A stretch of 64,000 nt of DNA, taken from Streptomyces sp. CNH099. Its GTDB lineage: Bacteria > Actinomycetota > Actinomycetes > Streptomycetales > Streptomycetaceae. The translations under genes and the position numbers were made by a program. A model generated the notes under the pieces. That model was not told the DNA's origin, did no database searches, and worked only from the letters and a program-made list of their open reading frames with translations. Shown piece by piece: positions 32,832 to 42,237 of the stretch (position 1 is the first letter of the stretch; every line of letters begins with the position of its first letter). Location of the stretch: assembly GCA_000514715.1 (NCBI GenBank), contig AZWL01000013.1, positions 1-64,000 on the forward strand. Reading direction: 5' to 3'.

Positions 32832-35299
32832 GCGCCCTGGGCCGGGTGGTGCGCGCCGGGGTCGGCCGGCGGCGCGTGCAGAGCGCGGTGATGGTGCTGA
32901 CCACGTTGCTCACCGTCGCCGCGGCGGTGCTGGCGGCGGGGTTGCTCGTCGCCTCCCGGGCGCCGTTCGACGACGCCTTCGCGCAGCAGCACGGCGCCCA
33001 CCTCACCGGGCAGTTCGACGCGGAGAAGGCCACGGACGCGCAGCTGCGCGCCACCGCGGAGGCCGGCGGCGTGGCCGCGGCGGCCGGCCCGTACGCGATC
33101 ACCTCGCTGCGCCTGAACGTCGCCGGCGCGCCGGAGGGAGCCGTGTCGCGGCCGATGGCGGTGGCCGGGCGGGCGTCGGCCGGCGGACCGGTGGACGACC
33201 TGGAGGTCACCCAGGGCCGCTGGGCGGAGCGGCCCGGCGAGTTGGTGATCGAGGCGGGCGCGCTGTCCCCGGACATGGTGCTCGGCGCGCGGGTCACCGT
33301 CGACGGCCTGGCGGACGGCCCGACCCTGACGGTCGTCGGGATCGCCGAGTCGGTGGGCGAGAGCGCGGACGGGTGGGTCGTACCGCGGCAGCTCGACGGC
33401 CTGACCCCGGCGGGCGGCGCCCGCCCGGACCGCCAGATGCTCTACCGCCTCGACGACGCGGACTCGCGCGCCGACGTGGCGGCCGGGCGGAAGGCGGTGG
33501 CCGCCGCCGCGCCCGCGGGGGCGCTGACGGGGTCGCAGTCGTACCTCGACGTCAAGCAGCTCGCGGACGAGAACACCGCCGCCTTCATCCCGTTCGTGAC
33601 CGCCTTCGCGCTGCTGGGGCTGGCCATGTCGGTGCTGATCGTGAGCATCGTCGTCAGCGGCGCGGTGGGCGCCGCGACGCGGCGGATCGGCGTGCTGAAG
33701 TCGCTGGGCTTCACGCCGCCGCAGGTCGGCCGGGCGTACGTGGCGCAGGCGGCGATCCCGGCGGCGGTGGGGGCGGTGCTGGGCGCGCTGCTGGGCAACG
33801 CGCTGTCCGTACCGCTGATGAGCGAGGTGGCGAGCGCGTACGGCACGGGGCGGATCCTGATCCCGCTCTGGGTCGACGTCGCGGTGCCGGCCGCCGTCCT
33901 CGCCCTCGTCGCGGTGACGGCGCTGGGCCCGGCGCTGCGCGCGGCCCGGCTCCGTACGACGGCGGCCCTCAGCGTCGGCCGCACCCCGCACGCCGCCCGC
34001 GGCCGCCGCGTCCGGCACCTGCTGGGCCGGCTGCCGCTGCCGCGGGCGGTGGGGCTGGGCCTGGCGGGCCCGTTCGCCCGGCCGGCGCGCTCGGCGACGA
34101 TGGCGGCGGCGGTGGCGTTCGGGGCGCTGGCGGTGACGTTCGCGGTGGGGCTGGGGACGTCGCTGCTCGCGATAGAGAAGGAGGGCACGCCGGACGCGGC
34201 GGGGGATGTGACGGTGCACCGGATCACGGGCCCGGGAGGGCCGGGGGCCCCGGGGGGCCCGGAGGGGCCGGGAGGCCCGGGAGGGCCGGGAGGGCCGGGA
34301 GGGCCGGGAGTCGCCACCTCCGCCACCTCCGCCACCTCCGCCGCCTCCACGTCGTCCGCCGCCGCATCCTCCGCATCCTCCGCCAAGGAGATCGCCGCGG
34401 CGATCCGCGCCCACCCGGGGACGGAGCACTACTTCGCCACCGCCGAGACCGACGTGGCCGTCGCCGGCCGGAAGGGCGCCGTACCCCTGGTCACGTACCG
34501 CGGCGAGGCCCCCGCCGACGGCCACCGGCTCGCCGCCGGCCGCTGGTTCTCCGCCCCCGGCGAGGCGGTCGCCCCGGCCCGCTTCCTGGCGGCCACGCAC
34601 ACGGGGATCGGCGACACCGTCACCCTGCTGGACGGCGACCGCACCGTCGAACTCCGCATCGTCGGCGAGGTCTTCGACCTGGGCGACGAGGGCTTGGCCG
34701 TACGCACCGCGTACGACTCCGTCGCCACCCTCGTGCCCGACCAGACACCCGCCCAGTACACGGTGGACCTGACCCCGGGCACCGACCGGAGCGCCTACCT
34801 CAAGGCGCTCAACGCCGACCTGCGGCCGCTGGGCGCCGAAGGGGTCTTCTCGGAGGACGACGAGGCGTCCCCGGTGCTCCTCGCCATGCAGGCGCTGATC
34901 GCGATGCTCACGGCCATGCTGGTGGCGGTGGCCTGCCTGGGCGTGCTCAACACCGTCGTCCTCGACACCCGCGAACGGGTCCACGACCTGGGCGTGTTCA
35001 AGGCCCTCGGCATGAGCCCGCGGCAGACGGTCGCCATGGTCCTCACCTCGGTCGCCGGCACCGGCCTGGTCGCGGGCGCGGTGGGCGTCCCCCTCGGCGT
35101 GGCGCTGCACCACTACGTGGTCCCGGAGATGGGCCGCTCGGTCGGCACGAACATCCCCGACGCCCTGGTCGACGTCTACACCCCCCTCGGCCTCACCCTC
35201 CTGGCCCTCGCCGGCGTCGCCATCGCCACCGCCGGCGCGCTCCTCCCGGCCACGTGGGCCGCGGCCACCCGCACGGCGGCGGCGCTGCGCTCGGAGTGA
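32828..35299 (+). CDS. Large FtsX/MacB-type ABC permease with collagen-like insert
   Basis: Membrane subunit of 823 aa starting at the ATG that overlaps the ATPase stop. An N-terminal helix is followed by a MacB-like external domain (about 45-240), an FtsX block of four helices (about 250-390, including GVLKSLGFTPPQVGRAY), then a second helix, a second external domain and a last FtsX block (GVFKALGMSPRQTVAMVL). The second external domain begins with a Gly/Pro triplet repeat and an Ala/Ser/Thr tract (about 465-518), an unusual insertion. Ten helices in total, as in BceB-like or lipoprotein-export permeases. Substrate unknown. Confidence 0.9.
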   Translation: MSALGRVVRAGVGRRRVQSAVMVLTTLLTVAAAVLAAGLLVASRAPFDDAFAQQHGAHLTGQFDAEKATDAQLRATAEAGGVAAAAGPYAITSLRLNVAGAPEGAVSRPMAVAGRASAGGPVDDLEVTQGRWAERPGELVIEAGALSPDMVLGARVTVDGLADGPTLTVVGIAESVGESADGWVVPRQLDGLTPAGGARPDRQMLYRLDDADSRADVAAGRKAVAAAAPAGALTGSQSYLDVKQLADENTAAFIPFVTAFALLGLAMSVLIVSIVVSGAVGAATRRIGVLKSLGFTPPQVGRAYVAQAAIPAAVGAVLGALLGNALSVPLMSEVASAYGTGRILIPLWVDVAVPAAVLALVAVTALGPALRAARLRTTAALSVGRTPHAARGRRVRHLLGRLPLPRAVGLGLAGPFARPARSATMAAAVAFGALAVTFAVGLGTSLLAIEKEGTPDAAGDVTVHRITGPGGPGAPGGPEGPGGPGGPGGPGGPGVATSATSATSAASTSSAAASSASSAKEIAAAIRAHPGTEHYFATAETDVAVAGRKGAVPLVTYRGEAPADGHRLAAGRWFSAPGEAVAPARFLAATHTGIGDTVTLLDGDRTVELRIVGEVFDLGDEGLAVRTAYDSVATLVPDQTPAQYTVDLTPGTDRSAYLKALNADLRPLGAEGVFSEDDEASPVLLAMQALIAMLTAMLVAVACLGVLNTVVLDTRERVHDLGVFKALGMSPRQTVAMVLTSVAGTGLVAGAVGVPLGVALHHYVVPEMGRSVGTNIPDALVDVYTPLGLTLLALAGVAIATAGALLPATWAAATRTAAALRSE
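34228..34311 (+). repeat. GC-rich tandem repeat encoding Gly-Pro triplets
   Basis: Runs of a ccgggaggg-type nonamer encode GGP/GPG collagen-like triplets inside the external domain of the permease. The last units are exact copies, so recent slippage is likely. Confidence 0.85.
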
Positions 35300-35312
35300 G
35301 CGGGCCCGGGGA

Positions 35313-35355
35313 CCCGGCCCCGGCAGCGGCGGGAGAGGCCGGTGCCGGGGCCGGG
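35313..35355. terminator. Bidirectional hairpin between exporter and phosphatase genes
   Basis: CCCGGCCCCGGCA (35313-35325) and its exact complement (35343-35355) with a 17-base loop, between two convergent stop codons. Confidence 0.8.
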
Positions 35356-35362
35356 GTGCGGG

Positions 35363-37012
35363 TCAGAGTTGGTCGTCGTCCACGTCGTACCGCCGCTCCG
35401 CCAGCCGCATCGGGCGGGCCGGCTCGGGAGCGGCGGCCACCGTGACGCCCGGGCGGCCCGCTTCGACCACGAACTCCGCGGCCGTGGTCACCGTCGTGCC
35501 CTCCGGGCGCCACACGGTGTCGACGGTGCGGAGTTCGGCGGTCATCCGCTCGCGGGTCACGTCGCAGAGGACGTAGGCGCGGCGGTTGTCGATGTACTTC
35601 CAGTGCGGGCTCTCCGCCATGATCGGGTCGTACCTCGCGTGGAAGGCCGCCGTGTCGCTGTCGCCGCCCGAGGCGATCGACGAGCCGGTCAGCTCGGCGC
35701 CCACCACCGGGCTCGCCGGGTCGTCGAAGTCGGGCTTGAGGTCGCAGACCCAGGTGCAGTGGCGGTCGCCGGTGAGGACCACCGGGTTCTCCGTGCGCCC
35801 GGAGCCGAAGAACTCCAGCAGGCGGCGGCGCTGGGCGCGGTAGCCGTCCCAGTTGTCGAAGTCGAAGACCTGCTCGGGGCCGGCCCGGCGGTCGTTCTGG
35901 GCCCACATGAGCTGGTTGGCCAGCAGGTTCCAGCGGGCGCCGGAGCGTTCCATGCCGCGTACGAGCCAGCGCTCCTGCTCCGGTCCCGTCATGCTGCGGG
36001 CCGGGTCCTCGGACTCCTCGATGCTGGTGATCTGGTCGCTGCGGTACTGGCGGGTGTCGAGAACGTGCACGGTGGCGAGGTCGCCGTAGCGCACCGACCG
36101 GTACAGCTGCATGTCCAGCCCGTCGGGCATCGAGGCGCGGCGCAGCGGCATGTGCTCCCAGTACGCCTGGAGGGCGGCCACGCGGCGGGCGCGGAACGCC
36201 TCGGGGGTCTGCTTGTCGGGGTCCTGGGGGATCTCGTCGGCCCAGTTGTTGTCGATCTCGTGGTCGTCGAGGGTGACGATCCAGGGGGCGTGCGCGTGCG
36301 CGGCCTGGAGGTGGACGTCGCCGCGGTACTGGGCGTGGCGGTTGCGGTACTCGGTGAGGCTGTACGGCTCGCCGGTGCCCTCGTGCCTGCGGACGGTGGT
36401 GTCGCGGGGGACGGACTCGTAGATGTAGTCGCCGAGGAAGGCGACGAAGTCGACGTCCTCCTGCGCCGCGTGGTGCCAGGCGGTGAAGTAGCCGTCCTGC
36501 CAGTTCTGGCAGCTGGCGAAGAGGAAGCGCAGGTTGCGCGGGCGGGCGTGGACGGCGGGGGCGGTACGGGTGCGGCCGGCCGGGGACGTCTCGCGGCCGG
36601 CGCGGAAGCGGTACCAGTACTCGCGGTCGGGCCGCAGGCCGTGCACCTCGACGTGGACGGAGTGGCCGTGCTCGGGGCGGGCGAGCGCGGCGCCCCGCCG
36701 GCGTATCCGGGTGAAGGAAGGGTTGTCGGACACCTGCCACTGCACGGGCACCGGCCGCGCCGGCATGCCGCCGCCGGCGAGCGGATCGGGCGCCAGCCGG
36801 GTCCAGAGCACGACCCCGTCGGGCAGCGGGTCGCCGGAGGCGACGCCGAGCGTGAACAGCCCGGAGGGCAGCCGGTCGGCGGTGCCGCTGCGTTCGGCGG
36901 CGGTGGCGGTGGAGGGGGCGAGGAGGACCGGGGCGCCGGCGGCGGCGCCGAGGGCGAGGGCGCCGCCGGTGCCGAGCACGCTGCGCCTGTCCGGATTCGA
37001 GCGAGAACTCAC
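35363..37012 (-). CDS. phoD: Tat-exported PhoD-type alkaline phosphatase
   Basis: Secreted metallophosphatase releasing phosphate from organic esters. The GTG at 37012 follows AAGGAAG and gives an N terminus with the twin-arginine motif NPDRRSVLG and a hydrophobic stretch ending in TATAA. The N-terminal PhoD_N beta domain spans about 50-140. Metal and active-site motifs follow: FLGDYIYES, TLDDHEIDNNW, ANQLMWAQND and LTGDRHCTW. Length (549 aa) is normal. Upstream on its own strand, between 37040 and 37065, direct-repeat elements related to GTTCACC (GTTCTCA, ACTTCCC) might be weak PhoP boxes, but the match is poor. The 289-bp spacer to the nitrate operon holds no gene. Confidence 0.93.
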   Translation of the reverse strand: MSSRSNPDRRSVLGTGGALALGAAAGAPVLLAPSTATAAERSGTADRLPSGLFTLGVASGDPLPDGVVLWTRLAPDPLAGGGMPARPVPVQWQVSDNPSFTRIRRRGAALARPEHGHSVHVEVHGLRPDREYWYRFRAGRETSPAGRTRTAPAVHARPRNLRFLFASCQNWQDGYFTAWHHAAQEDVDFVAFLGDYIYESVPRDTTVRRHEGTGEPYSLTEYRNRHAQYRGDVHLQAAHAHAPWIVTLDDHEIDNNWADEIPQDPDKQTPEAFRARRVAALQAYWEHMPLRRASMPDGLDMQLYRSVRYGDLATVHVLDTRQYRSDQITSIEESEDPARSMTGPEQERWLVRGMERSGARWNLLANQLMWAQNDRRAGPEQVFDFDNWDGYRAQRRRLLEFFGSGRTENPVVLTGDRHCTWVCDLKPDFDDPASPVVGAELTGSSIASGGDSDTAAFHARYDPIMAESPHWKYIDNRRAYVLCDVTRERMTAELRTVDTVWRPEGTTVTTAAEFVVEAGRPGVTVAAAPEPARPMRLAERRYDVDDDQL

Positions 37013-37301
37013 GGATTCTTCCTTCTTGTGTGGGAAGTTGCCTGAGAACTTGCATGACCCTGACAGCCGGAGGAGAAGGCCCGAGGAAGCGGCGGCTACA
37101 CCGAGGTGGGCACCGCCTGAAGGATGGGCGACCCGCCGGGGCGTTCCGGCAGGCATGGCCCGGTGCGAAAGGCCCGGAATGCCCGAACTCACCGCCGACG
37201 GTCGACGGCTGACAGCAATCTGCCAATTCCCGCCCCGCCCCCTCGCGGGTGATGATGCCGGTACAGCTCCGAAGCGGTGACGCCTGAAGTGGGGTATCCG
37301 G

Positions 37302-39551
37302 ATGGGCAGTGGCTCCTCGCGCGCACCGTCGTCACCGGACCCCGAAGAACCCGCGGTCGCCACCCACTGCCCGTACTGCGCGCTCCAGTGCGGCACACGG
37401 CTCCAGCCCGGCGCGCCCTCCGGTCCGCCCCCACCCCCGCCTTCCGCCGTCCCGGCCGCACCCTCCGCCGAGCCCGCCCCGCCGCTGCGCGTCGAGCCCG
37501 ACGCCGACTTCCCCGTCAACCAGGGCGGCCTGTGCCACAAGGGCTGGACCGCACCCGCCGTCCTGCGCGCCCCCGACCGGCTGCGCACCCCGCTCGTCCG
37601 CGACCGCGCCGGCGGCCACACCCCCGCCGGCTGGGACACCGCCCTGCACACCGTCGCCTCCCGGCTGGCGGAGATACGCGCCGCGCACGGCCCCGACTCC
37701 GTCGCCGTCTTCGGCGGCGGCGGGCTGACCAACGAGAAGGCGTACCTGCTCGGCAAGTTCGCCCGGGTCGCCCTCGGCACCCGGATGATCGACTACAACG
37801 GCCGCTTCTGCATGTCCTCCGCCGCGGCGGCCGGGGTCGCGGCCTTCGGCCTGGACCGCGGGCTGCCGTTCCCCGTCACCGACCTCGCCGGGGCCGACAC
37901 CGTCCTCCTCGCCGGCGCCAACCCCGCCGAGACCATGCCCCCGCTCATGCGCCACCTCAACAAGGCCGGCGCCCTCGTCGTCATCGACCCGCGCCGCACC
38001 CCCACCGCCGAGCGCGCCGCGCTCCACCTGGCCCCCGCCCCCGGCACCGACCTCGCGCTCGCCCTCGGCCTGCTGCACATCGCCGTCGCCGAGGGCCGGC
38101 ACGACGAGGAGTACGTCCGCACCCGCAGCGTCGGCTTCCGCGCCGCCTGGCGGCGGGCCGCCGGCTGGTGGCCGGAGCGGGTGGAGCTGGTGACCGGGGT
38201 GCCGGCTGCGGCGCAGCGGGAGGCGGTGCGGCTGCTGAGCGAGGCCCGGCGCGCGTACGTCCTCACCGGGCGCGGCGCCGAGCAGCACAGCAAGGGCACG
38301 GACACGGTCGCCGCGTTCGTCAACTTCGCGCTCGCGCTGGGCCTGCCGGGCCGGCCCGGCTCCGGGTACGGCTGCCTGACCGGCCAGGGCAACGGCCAGG
38401 GCGGCCGCGAACACGGCCAGAAGGCCGACCAGTTGCCCGGCTACCGGCACATCACCGACCCCGGGGCCCGCGCCCACGTCGCCGGGGTCTGGGGCGTCGA
38501 CCCGGACAGCCTGCCGGGGCCGGGGCTGAGCGCCGCGGAGCTGCTCGGCGCCCTCGGCACCGACGGCGGGCCGCGCGCGCTGCTGGTGTTCGGCTCCAAC
38601 CCGGTCGTCTCCGCGCCGGACGCCGAGCGCGTCCAGCGCCGGCTGGCGGAGCTGGACCTGCTGGTCGTCGCGGACTTCGTACCGTCGGAGACCGCGACGA
38701 TGGCGGACGTCGTCCTGCCGGTCACCCAGTGGGCCGAGGAGGAGGGCACCCTCACCAACCTGGAGGGCCGCGTCCTGCGCCGCCGCCGCGCCCTGGCCCC
38801 GCCGCCGGGCGTCCGCGGCGACCTCGCCGTCCTGCGCGAGCTGGCCGTACGCCTCGGCGAGCCGGCCGACCGCTTCCCCGACGACCCGCGCCGCGTCTTC
38901 GACGAACTCCGCCGCGCCTCCCACGGCGGCACCGCCGACTACGGCGGCATCAGCTACGAGCGGCTGGACGCCGGCGAGGCGCTCCACTGGCCCTGCCCCG
39001 CCACCCCCGACGGCGCCCCGCCCCACCCCGGCACCCCGCGGCTGTTCCTCGACCGCTTCGCCCACCCGGACGGCAAGGCGCGCTTCCAGGACGTCGACCA
39101 CCGCGAGCCGGCCGACGCGCGCGACGACCGCTTCCCGCTGTGGGCCACGACCGGGCGGCAGCTCGCGCACTACCAGTCGGGCGCGCAGACCCGCCGGGTG
39201 CCGGAGCTGATGCGGGCCGCGCCGGAGACGACGGTGGAGATACACCCGGACACGGCGGCGCGTGCGGGGCTCGCGGAGGGCGAGCTGGCGCGGGTGCGGT
39301 CGGCGCGCGGGGCGGTGCTGGCGCGGGTGCGGCTGGTGGCGACGCTGCGTACGGACACGGTGTTCCTGCCGTTCCACTTCCCCGGGCACGGGCGGGCGAA
39401 CCTGCTGACGGGCACGGCGCTGGACCCGCGCAGCCGGATGCCGGAGTTCAAGGTGAGCGCGGTGTCCGTGGAGCCGGTGGGGTCGGAGGAGCCGGTGGGG
39501 CGGCCGGAGCGGGTGCCGGAGGCGGCGGCGGTGCGGGGAGCGGCGGGTTGA
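37302..39551 (+). CDS. nasA: Assimilatory nitrate reductase catalytic subunit
   Basis: Molybdopterin enzyme reducing nitrate to nitrite in the cytoplasm. 749 aa. The 4Fe-4S ligands are Cys23, Cys26, Cys30 and Cys78; a Pro-rich insertion separates the third and fourth. The molybdenum ligand is probably Cys170 in NGRFCMSS. Later motifs include GQGNGQGGREHGQKADQLPGY, the Q-W-A-E-E-E-G-T segment and the C-terminal molydopterin-binding domain with GHGRANLLTG. No signal peptide. The ATG has only a weak GGGG upstream. A possible GlnR half-site pair (GGTAC, GAAGC) lies at 37260-37275 but is not convincing. Its stop overlaps the next start. Confidence 0.93.
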   Translation: MGSGSSRAPSSPDPEEPAVATHCPYCALQCGTRLQPGAPSGPPPPPPSAVPAAPSAEPAPPLRVEPDADFPVNQGGLCHKGWTAPAVLRAPDRLRTPLVRDRAGGHTPAGWDTALHTVASRLAEIRAAHGPDSVAVFGGGGLTNEKAYLLGKFARVALGTRMIDYNGRFCMSSAAAAGVAAFGLDRGLPFPVTDLAGADTVLLAGANPAETMPPLMRHLNKAGALVVIDPRRTPTAERAALHLAPAPGTDLALALGLLHIAVAEGRHDEEYVRTRSVGFRAAWRRAAGWWPERVELVTGVPAAAQREAVRLLSEARRAYVLTGRGAEQHSKGTDTVAAFVNFALALGLPGRPGSGYGCLTGQGNGQGGREHGQKADQLPGYRHITDPGARAHVAGVWGVDPDSLPGPGLSAAELLGALGTDGGPRALLVFGSNPVVSAPDAERVQRRLAELDLLVVADFVPSETATMADVVLPVTQWAEEEGTLTNLEGRVLRRRRALAPPPGVRGDLAVLRELAVRLGEPADRFPDDPRRVFDELRRASHGGTADYGGISYERLDAGEALHWPCPATPDGAPPHPGTPRLFLDRFAHPDGKARFQDVDHREPADARDDRFPLWATTGRQLAHYQSGAQTRRVPELMRAAPETTVEIHPDTAARAGLAEGELARVRSARGAVLARVRLVATLRTDTVFLPFHFPGHGRANLLTGTALDPRSRMPEFKVSAVSVEPVGSEEPVGRPERVPEAAAVRGAAG

Positions 39552-41011
39552 GGGGTACGGGACGGGGCAGGCCGGGCGGTACGGAGACGGGGACTGAGGC
39601 GGGGACGGGGACGGAGACGCGCGCCGAGACGGGGACGGGGACCCGCGTCGTCATCGTCGGCGGCGGCCCCGTGGGCCACCGCGTGGCCGAACGCCTGCGC
39701 CACCACGGCCACGACGGCCCCGTCACCCTCCTCGACGCCGAACCCGGCCCCGCCTACCACCGCGTCCTCCTCCCCTCCCTCCTCGACGGCACCCTCACCC
39801 CCGCCGACCTCCGCCTGCCCGACCTGCCCGACGTCCACCTCCGCCACGGCGTCTCCGCGGCCGGCATCGACCGCCGCCGGCGCCAGGTCCGTACGACCGA
39901 GCACGACCGGCTCCCGTACGACACCCTCGTGCTGGCCACGGGCGCCCGGCCGCACCTCCCGCCCGTGCCGGGGCTGCGCCACGCCTCCGGCTGGCTGGTC
40001 GAGGGCGTCACCGGGCTGCGGTCGCTGGCGGACTGCGCGCGCGTGCGCGGTGACGAGATCGTCGTCCTCGGCGGCGGCCCGCTGGGCGTGGAGACCGCGG
40101 CCGCCCTGCGGCGCGGCGGCCGGAACGTCACGCTGGTGCACCCCGGCCCGTACCCGCTGGACGACCGCCTCGACGCCGCGGCCGGCGGGCTGCTGACCCG
40201 GCATCTGGCGGAGCTGGGCGTCCGGCTGGAGCTGGGCCGGGTGGCCGCGGGGGTGCTGCCCGGCAAGCTGGCGCTGGACGACGAGTGGCTGCTGGCCTGG
40301 GACACGCTGCTGTGCTGCACGGGCGTCCGCCCCCGCACCCGCCTCGCGGCGGCGGCGGGCCTGGCGGTACGGGCCGGGGTGCTGGTCGACGGCGAGGGGC
40401 GGACGAGCGACCCGGCGATCCGCGCGGTGGGCGACTGCACGGAGCCCGCGGATTCGCTGTTCACCGGCTGGGAGCAGGCGGAGGCGGTGGCGCGGTCGCT
40501 GACGGGCCGGCGGGTGCCGTACGGCGGCGGCGCCGGGCGCCGGCCGGTGTTCCGGCTGCGGGTGCCGGGGCTGACGCTGGGGGTGCTGGGCGACGGCGGG
40601 GCCGGGGCCGGGGACGAGATCGTGACGTACCGCGACCAGGTCCGCGGCCGGTACGCCCGGCTGGCGCTGGACACGGCGGGCCGGCTGACGTCGGCGGTCC
40701 TCGTCGGCCTCCCGCAGGCGCTGGCCACGCTCACGCAGCTGTACGAAACGGGCACACCCCTGCCGGCCGGCCGTCTGGCCCTGCTGCTGGGCCGGCCCGC
40801 GCCGCGCTCGGGGCCGCCGCCGGCGCTGCCGCCGGAGGCGGTGGTGTGCCGGTGCAACAACGTGACGAAGGCGGCGCTGGCGGACGCCTTCGCCGCGGGC
40901 GCGCGGGAGCCGGGCGCGCTGGCCGACGCGACGCGGGCGACGACGGGGTGCGGCTCGTGCGCGGAGGAGGTCCGGGGCCTCTGCCGGGAGTTCGCGGAGA
41001 GCACGCCGTGA
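39548..41011 (+). CDS. Flavoprotein with BFD-type 2Fe-2S tail, nitrate reductase electron donor
   Basis: NAD(P)H-dependent FAD oxidoreductase presumed to feed electrons to the nitrate reductase. The only plausible start is a TTG overlapping the previous stop (TTGA), giving 487 aa. An N-terminal Thr/Glu/Gly repeat of about 25 residues precedes the FAD motif VVIVGGGPVGHRVAE. NAD motif: VVLGGGPLGVETAAAL; FAD-closing motif: AVGDCTEP. A C-terminal BFD-like domain has CRCNNVTK and TTGCGSC. It resembles the electron-transfer subunits (NasB-like) of actinobacterial nitrate reductases. Its last codon overlaps the next gene (GTGA). Confidence 0.85.
   Translation: MRGTGRGRPGGTETGTEAGTGTETRAETGTGTRVVIVGGGPVGHRVAERLRHHGHDGPVTLLDAEPGPAYHRVLLPSLLDGTLTPADLRLPDLPDVHLRHGVSAAGIDRRRRQVRTTEHDRLPYDTLVLATGARPHLPPVPGLRHASGWLVEGVTGLRSLADCARVRGDEIVVLGGGPLGVETAAALRRGGRNVTLVHPGPYPLDDRLDAAAGGLLTRHLAELGVRLELGRVAAGVLPGKLALDDEWLLAWDTLLCCTGVRPRTRLAAAAGLAVRAGVLVDGEGRTSDPAIRAVGDCTEPADSLFTGWEQAEAVARSLTGRRVPYGGGAGRRPVFRLRVPGLTLGVLGDGGAGAGDEIVTYRDQVRGRYARLALDTAGRLTSAVLVGLPQALATLTQLYETGTPLPAGRLALLLGRPAPRSGPPPALPPEAVVCRCNNVTKAALADAFAAGAREPGALADATRATTGCGSCAEEVRGLCREFAESTP
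39581..39642 (+). repeat. ACGGGG/ACGGAG hexanucleotide repeat
   Basis: A degenerate hexamer array encoding the Thr/Glu/Gly-rich N terminus of the flavoprotein. A reversed counterpart encodes the C terminus of the lyase at 61301-61355. Confidence 0.85.
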
Positions 41012-42216
41012 AGCGCCTGCTGGTCGTCGGCTGCGGCATGACGGCACACCGGCTGGTGGCGGAGCTGCGCGCCCGCGACGGGGCGGCGCGCTGGCGGATC
41101 CTGGTGCTGGGCGAGGAGCCGTACGGGGCGTACAACCGCATCGCGCTGACGGACAGGCTGCGCGGCGTACCGGCGGAGGAACTGACGCTCGGCGTCCCCG
41201 ACGGCGGCGGCCTGGAGATACGTACCTCCACCCGGGTGGCGGGCATCGACCGGCCGGCGCACGAGGTGGTGACGGCGGAGGGCCGGCGGCTGCCGTACGA
41301 CGCGCTGGTGCTGGCCACGGGCGCGGTGCCGGCGCGACCGCCGGTGCCGGGGGCGGAGCTGCGGGGGTGCCACGTGTACCGGACGCTGGACGACGTCCAC
41401 GCCATCCGCGAGGCGGCGCGGGCGGCGTCCGGGGAGCGGGCGGTCGTCGTGGGCGGGGGCCTGCTGGGCCTGGAGACCGCGGAGGCCCTCCACCGCCACC
41501 TGGGCGTACGCCCGCACGTGGTGGAGGCGGCCCCGCACCTGATGCCCGCGCAGCTGGACCCCGAGGCGGCGGGCCTCCTGGCGACCTCCCTGAGCCGCAG
41601 GGGGATCCGCCTGCACGAGGGCACCGCACTCCGCTCCCTGGACCCCGGCCCGGCCGGGGAGGTCACCGGGGTCACCCTGGCGGACGAGACCCGGATCACG
41701 ACCCGCCTGGTGGTCTTCACCGCGGGCACCCGCCCCCGCGACGACCTCGCGGCGGCGGCCGGCCTGCCGCGCGGCGAGCGCGGCGGCTACCTGGTGGACG
41801 ACGACTGCCGCACCCCCGACCCGGACATCTGGGCGATCGGCGACTGCGCGGCGATCCACGGCCGCCGTACGGGCACGGTGGCCCCCGGCTACCACATGGC
41901 CGCCACCGTGGCGGCCCGCCTCGCCGGCGCCCCCGCCTCCCCGCCGCCCCTGTCCCCGGCGGAGCCCTCAACGGTGCTGAAGCTCCCGGGCGTGGACGTG
42001 GCCAGCATGGGCAACCCCCACGCCCAGACCGAGGACGCGGTGGAACTCACCTACACCCGCCCCGGACCGGCGACCCGCTACGCCAAACTGATCCTGGACC
42101 CCGAGGCCCGCACCCTCCGGGCCGCCATCCTCCTGGGCCACCCCACCGCCCACAGCCGCCTCCACGCCCTGGTGGGCGAGGAGCTGCCGGCCCCCGCCGA
42201 ACAGCTCCTCACCTGA
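41008..42216 (+). CDS. NirB-like FAD/NAD(P)-dependent oxidoreductase
   Basis: A 402-aa flavoprotein matching the N-terminal part of nitrite reductase NirB. The GTG start overlaps the previous stop and has GGAGA nine bases upstream. Motifs: VVGCGMTAHRLVAEL for FAD, GEEPYGAYNRIALTD (typical of NirB), VVVGGGLLGLETAEAL for NAD, and WAIGDCAA. The Fe-S, siroheme and second-half domains of NirB are absent, and no siroheme nitrite reductase gene follows. It is therefore probably an electron-transfer partner of the reductase rather than the nitrite reductase itself. A short non-coding gap and a convergent gene follow. Confidence 0.87.
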   Translation: MKRLLVVGCGMTAHRLVAELRARDGAARWRILVLGEEPYGAYNRIALTDRLRGVPAEELTLGVPDGGGLEIRTSTRVAGIDRPAHEVVTAEGRRLPYDALVLATGAVPARPPVPGAELRGCHVYRTLDDVHAIREAARAASGERAVVVGGGLLGLETAEALHRHLGVRPHVVEAAPHLMPAQLDPEAAGLLATSLSRRGIRLHEGTALRSLDPGPAGEVTGVTLADETRITTRLVVFTAGTRPRDDLAAAAGLPRGERGGYLVDDDCRTPDPDIWAIGDCAAIHGRRTGTVAPGYHMAATVAARLAGAPASPPPLSPAEPSTVLKLPGVDVASMGNPHAQTEDAVELTYTRPGPATRYAKLILDPEARTLRAAILLGHPTAHSRLHALVGEELPAPAEQLLT

Positions 42217-42237
42217 GCGGGAGAACGGTCCCCGCGG

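Noticed and set aside
37040..37065. PhoP boxes upstream of phoD
   Set aside because: Only two weak GTTCACC-like elements were found. The match is too poor for a separate feature.
37260..37275. GlnR site upstream of nasA
   Set aside because: One a/b half-site pair only; the second pair expected 22 bases on is missing.
37277..39547. Upstream extension of the nitrate flavoprotein frame by about 760 codons, suggesting a giant fusion
   Set aside because: The upstream part overlaps nasA in another frame and is Arg/Pro/Gly filler. The flavoprotein begins at the TTG at 39548.
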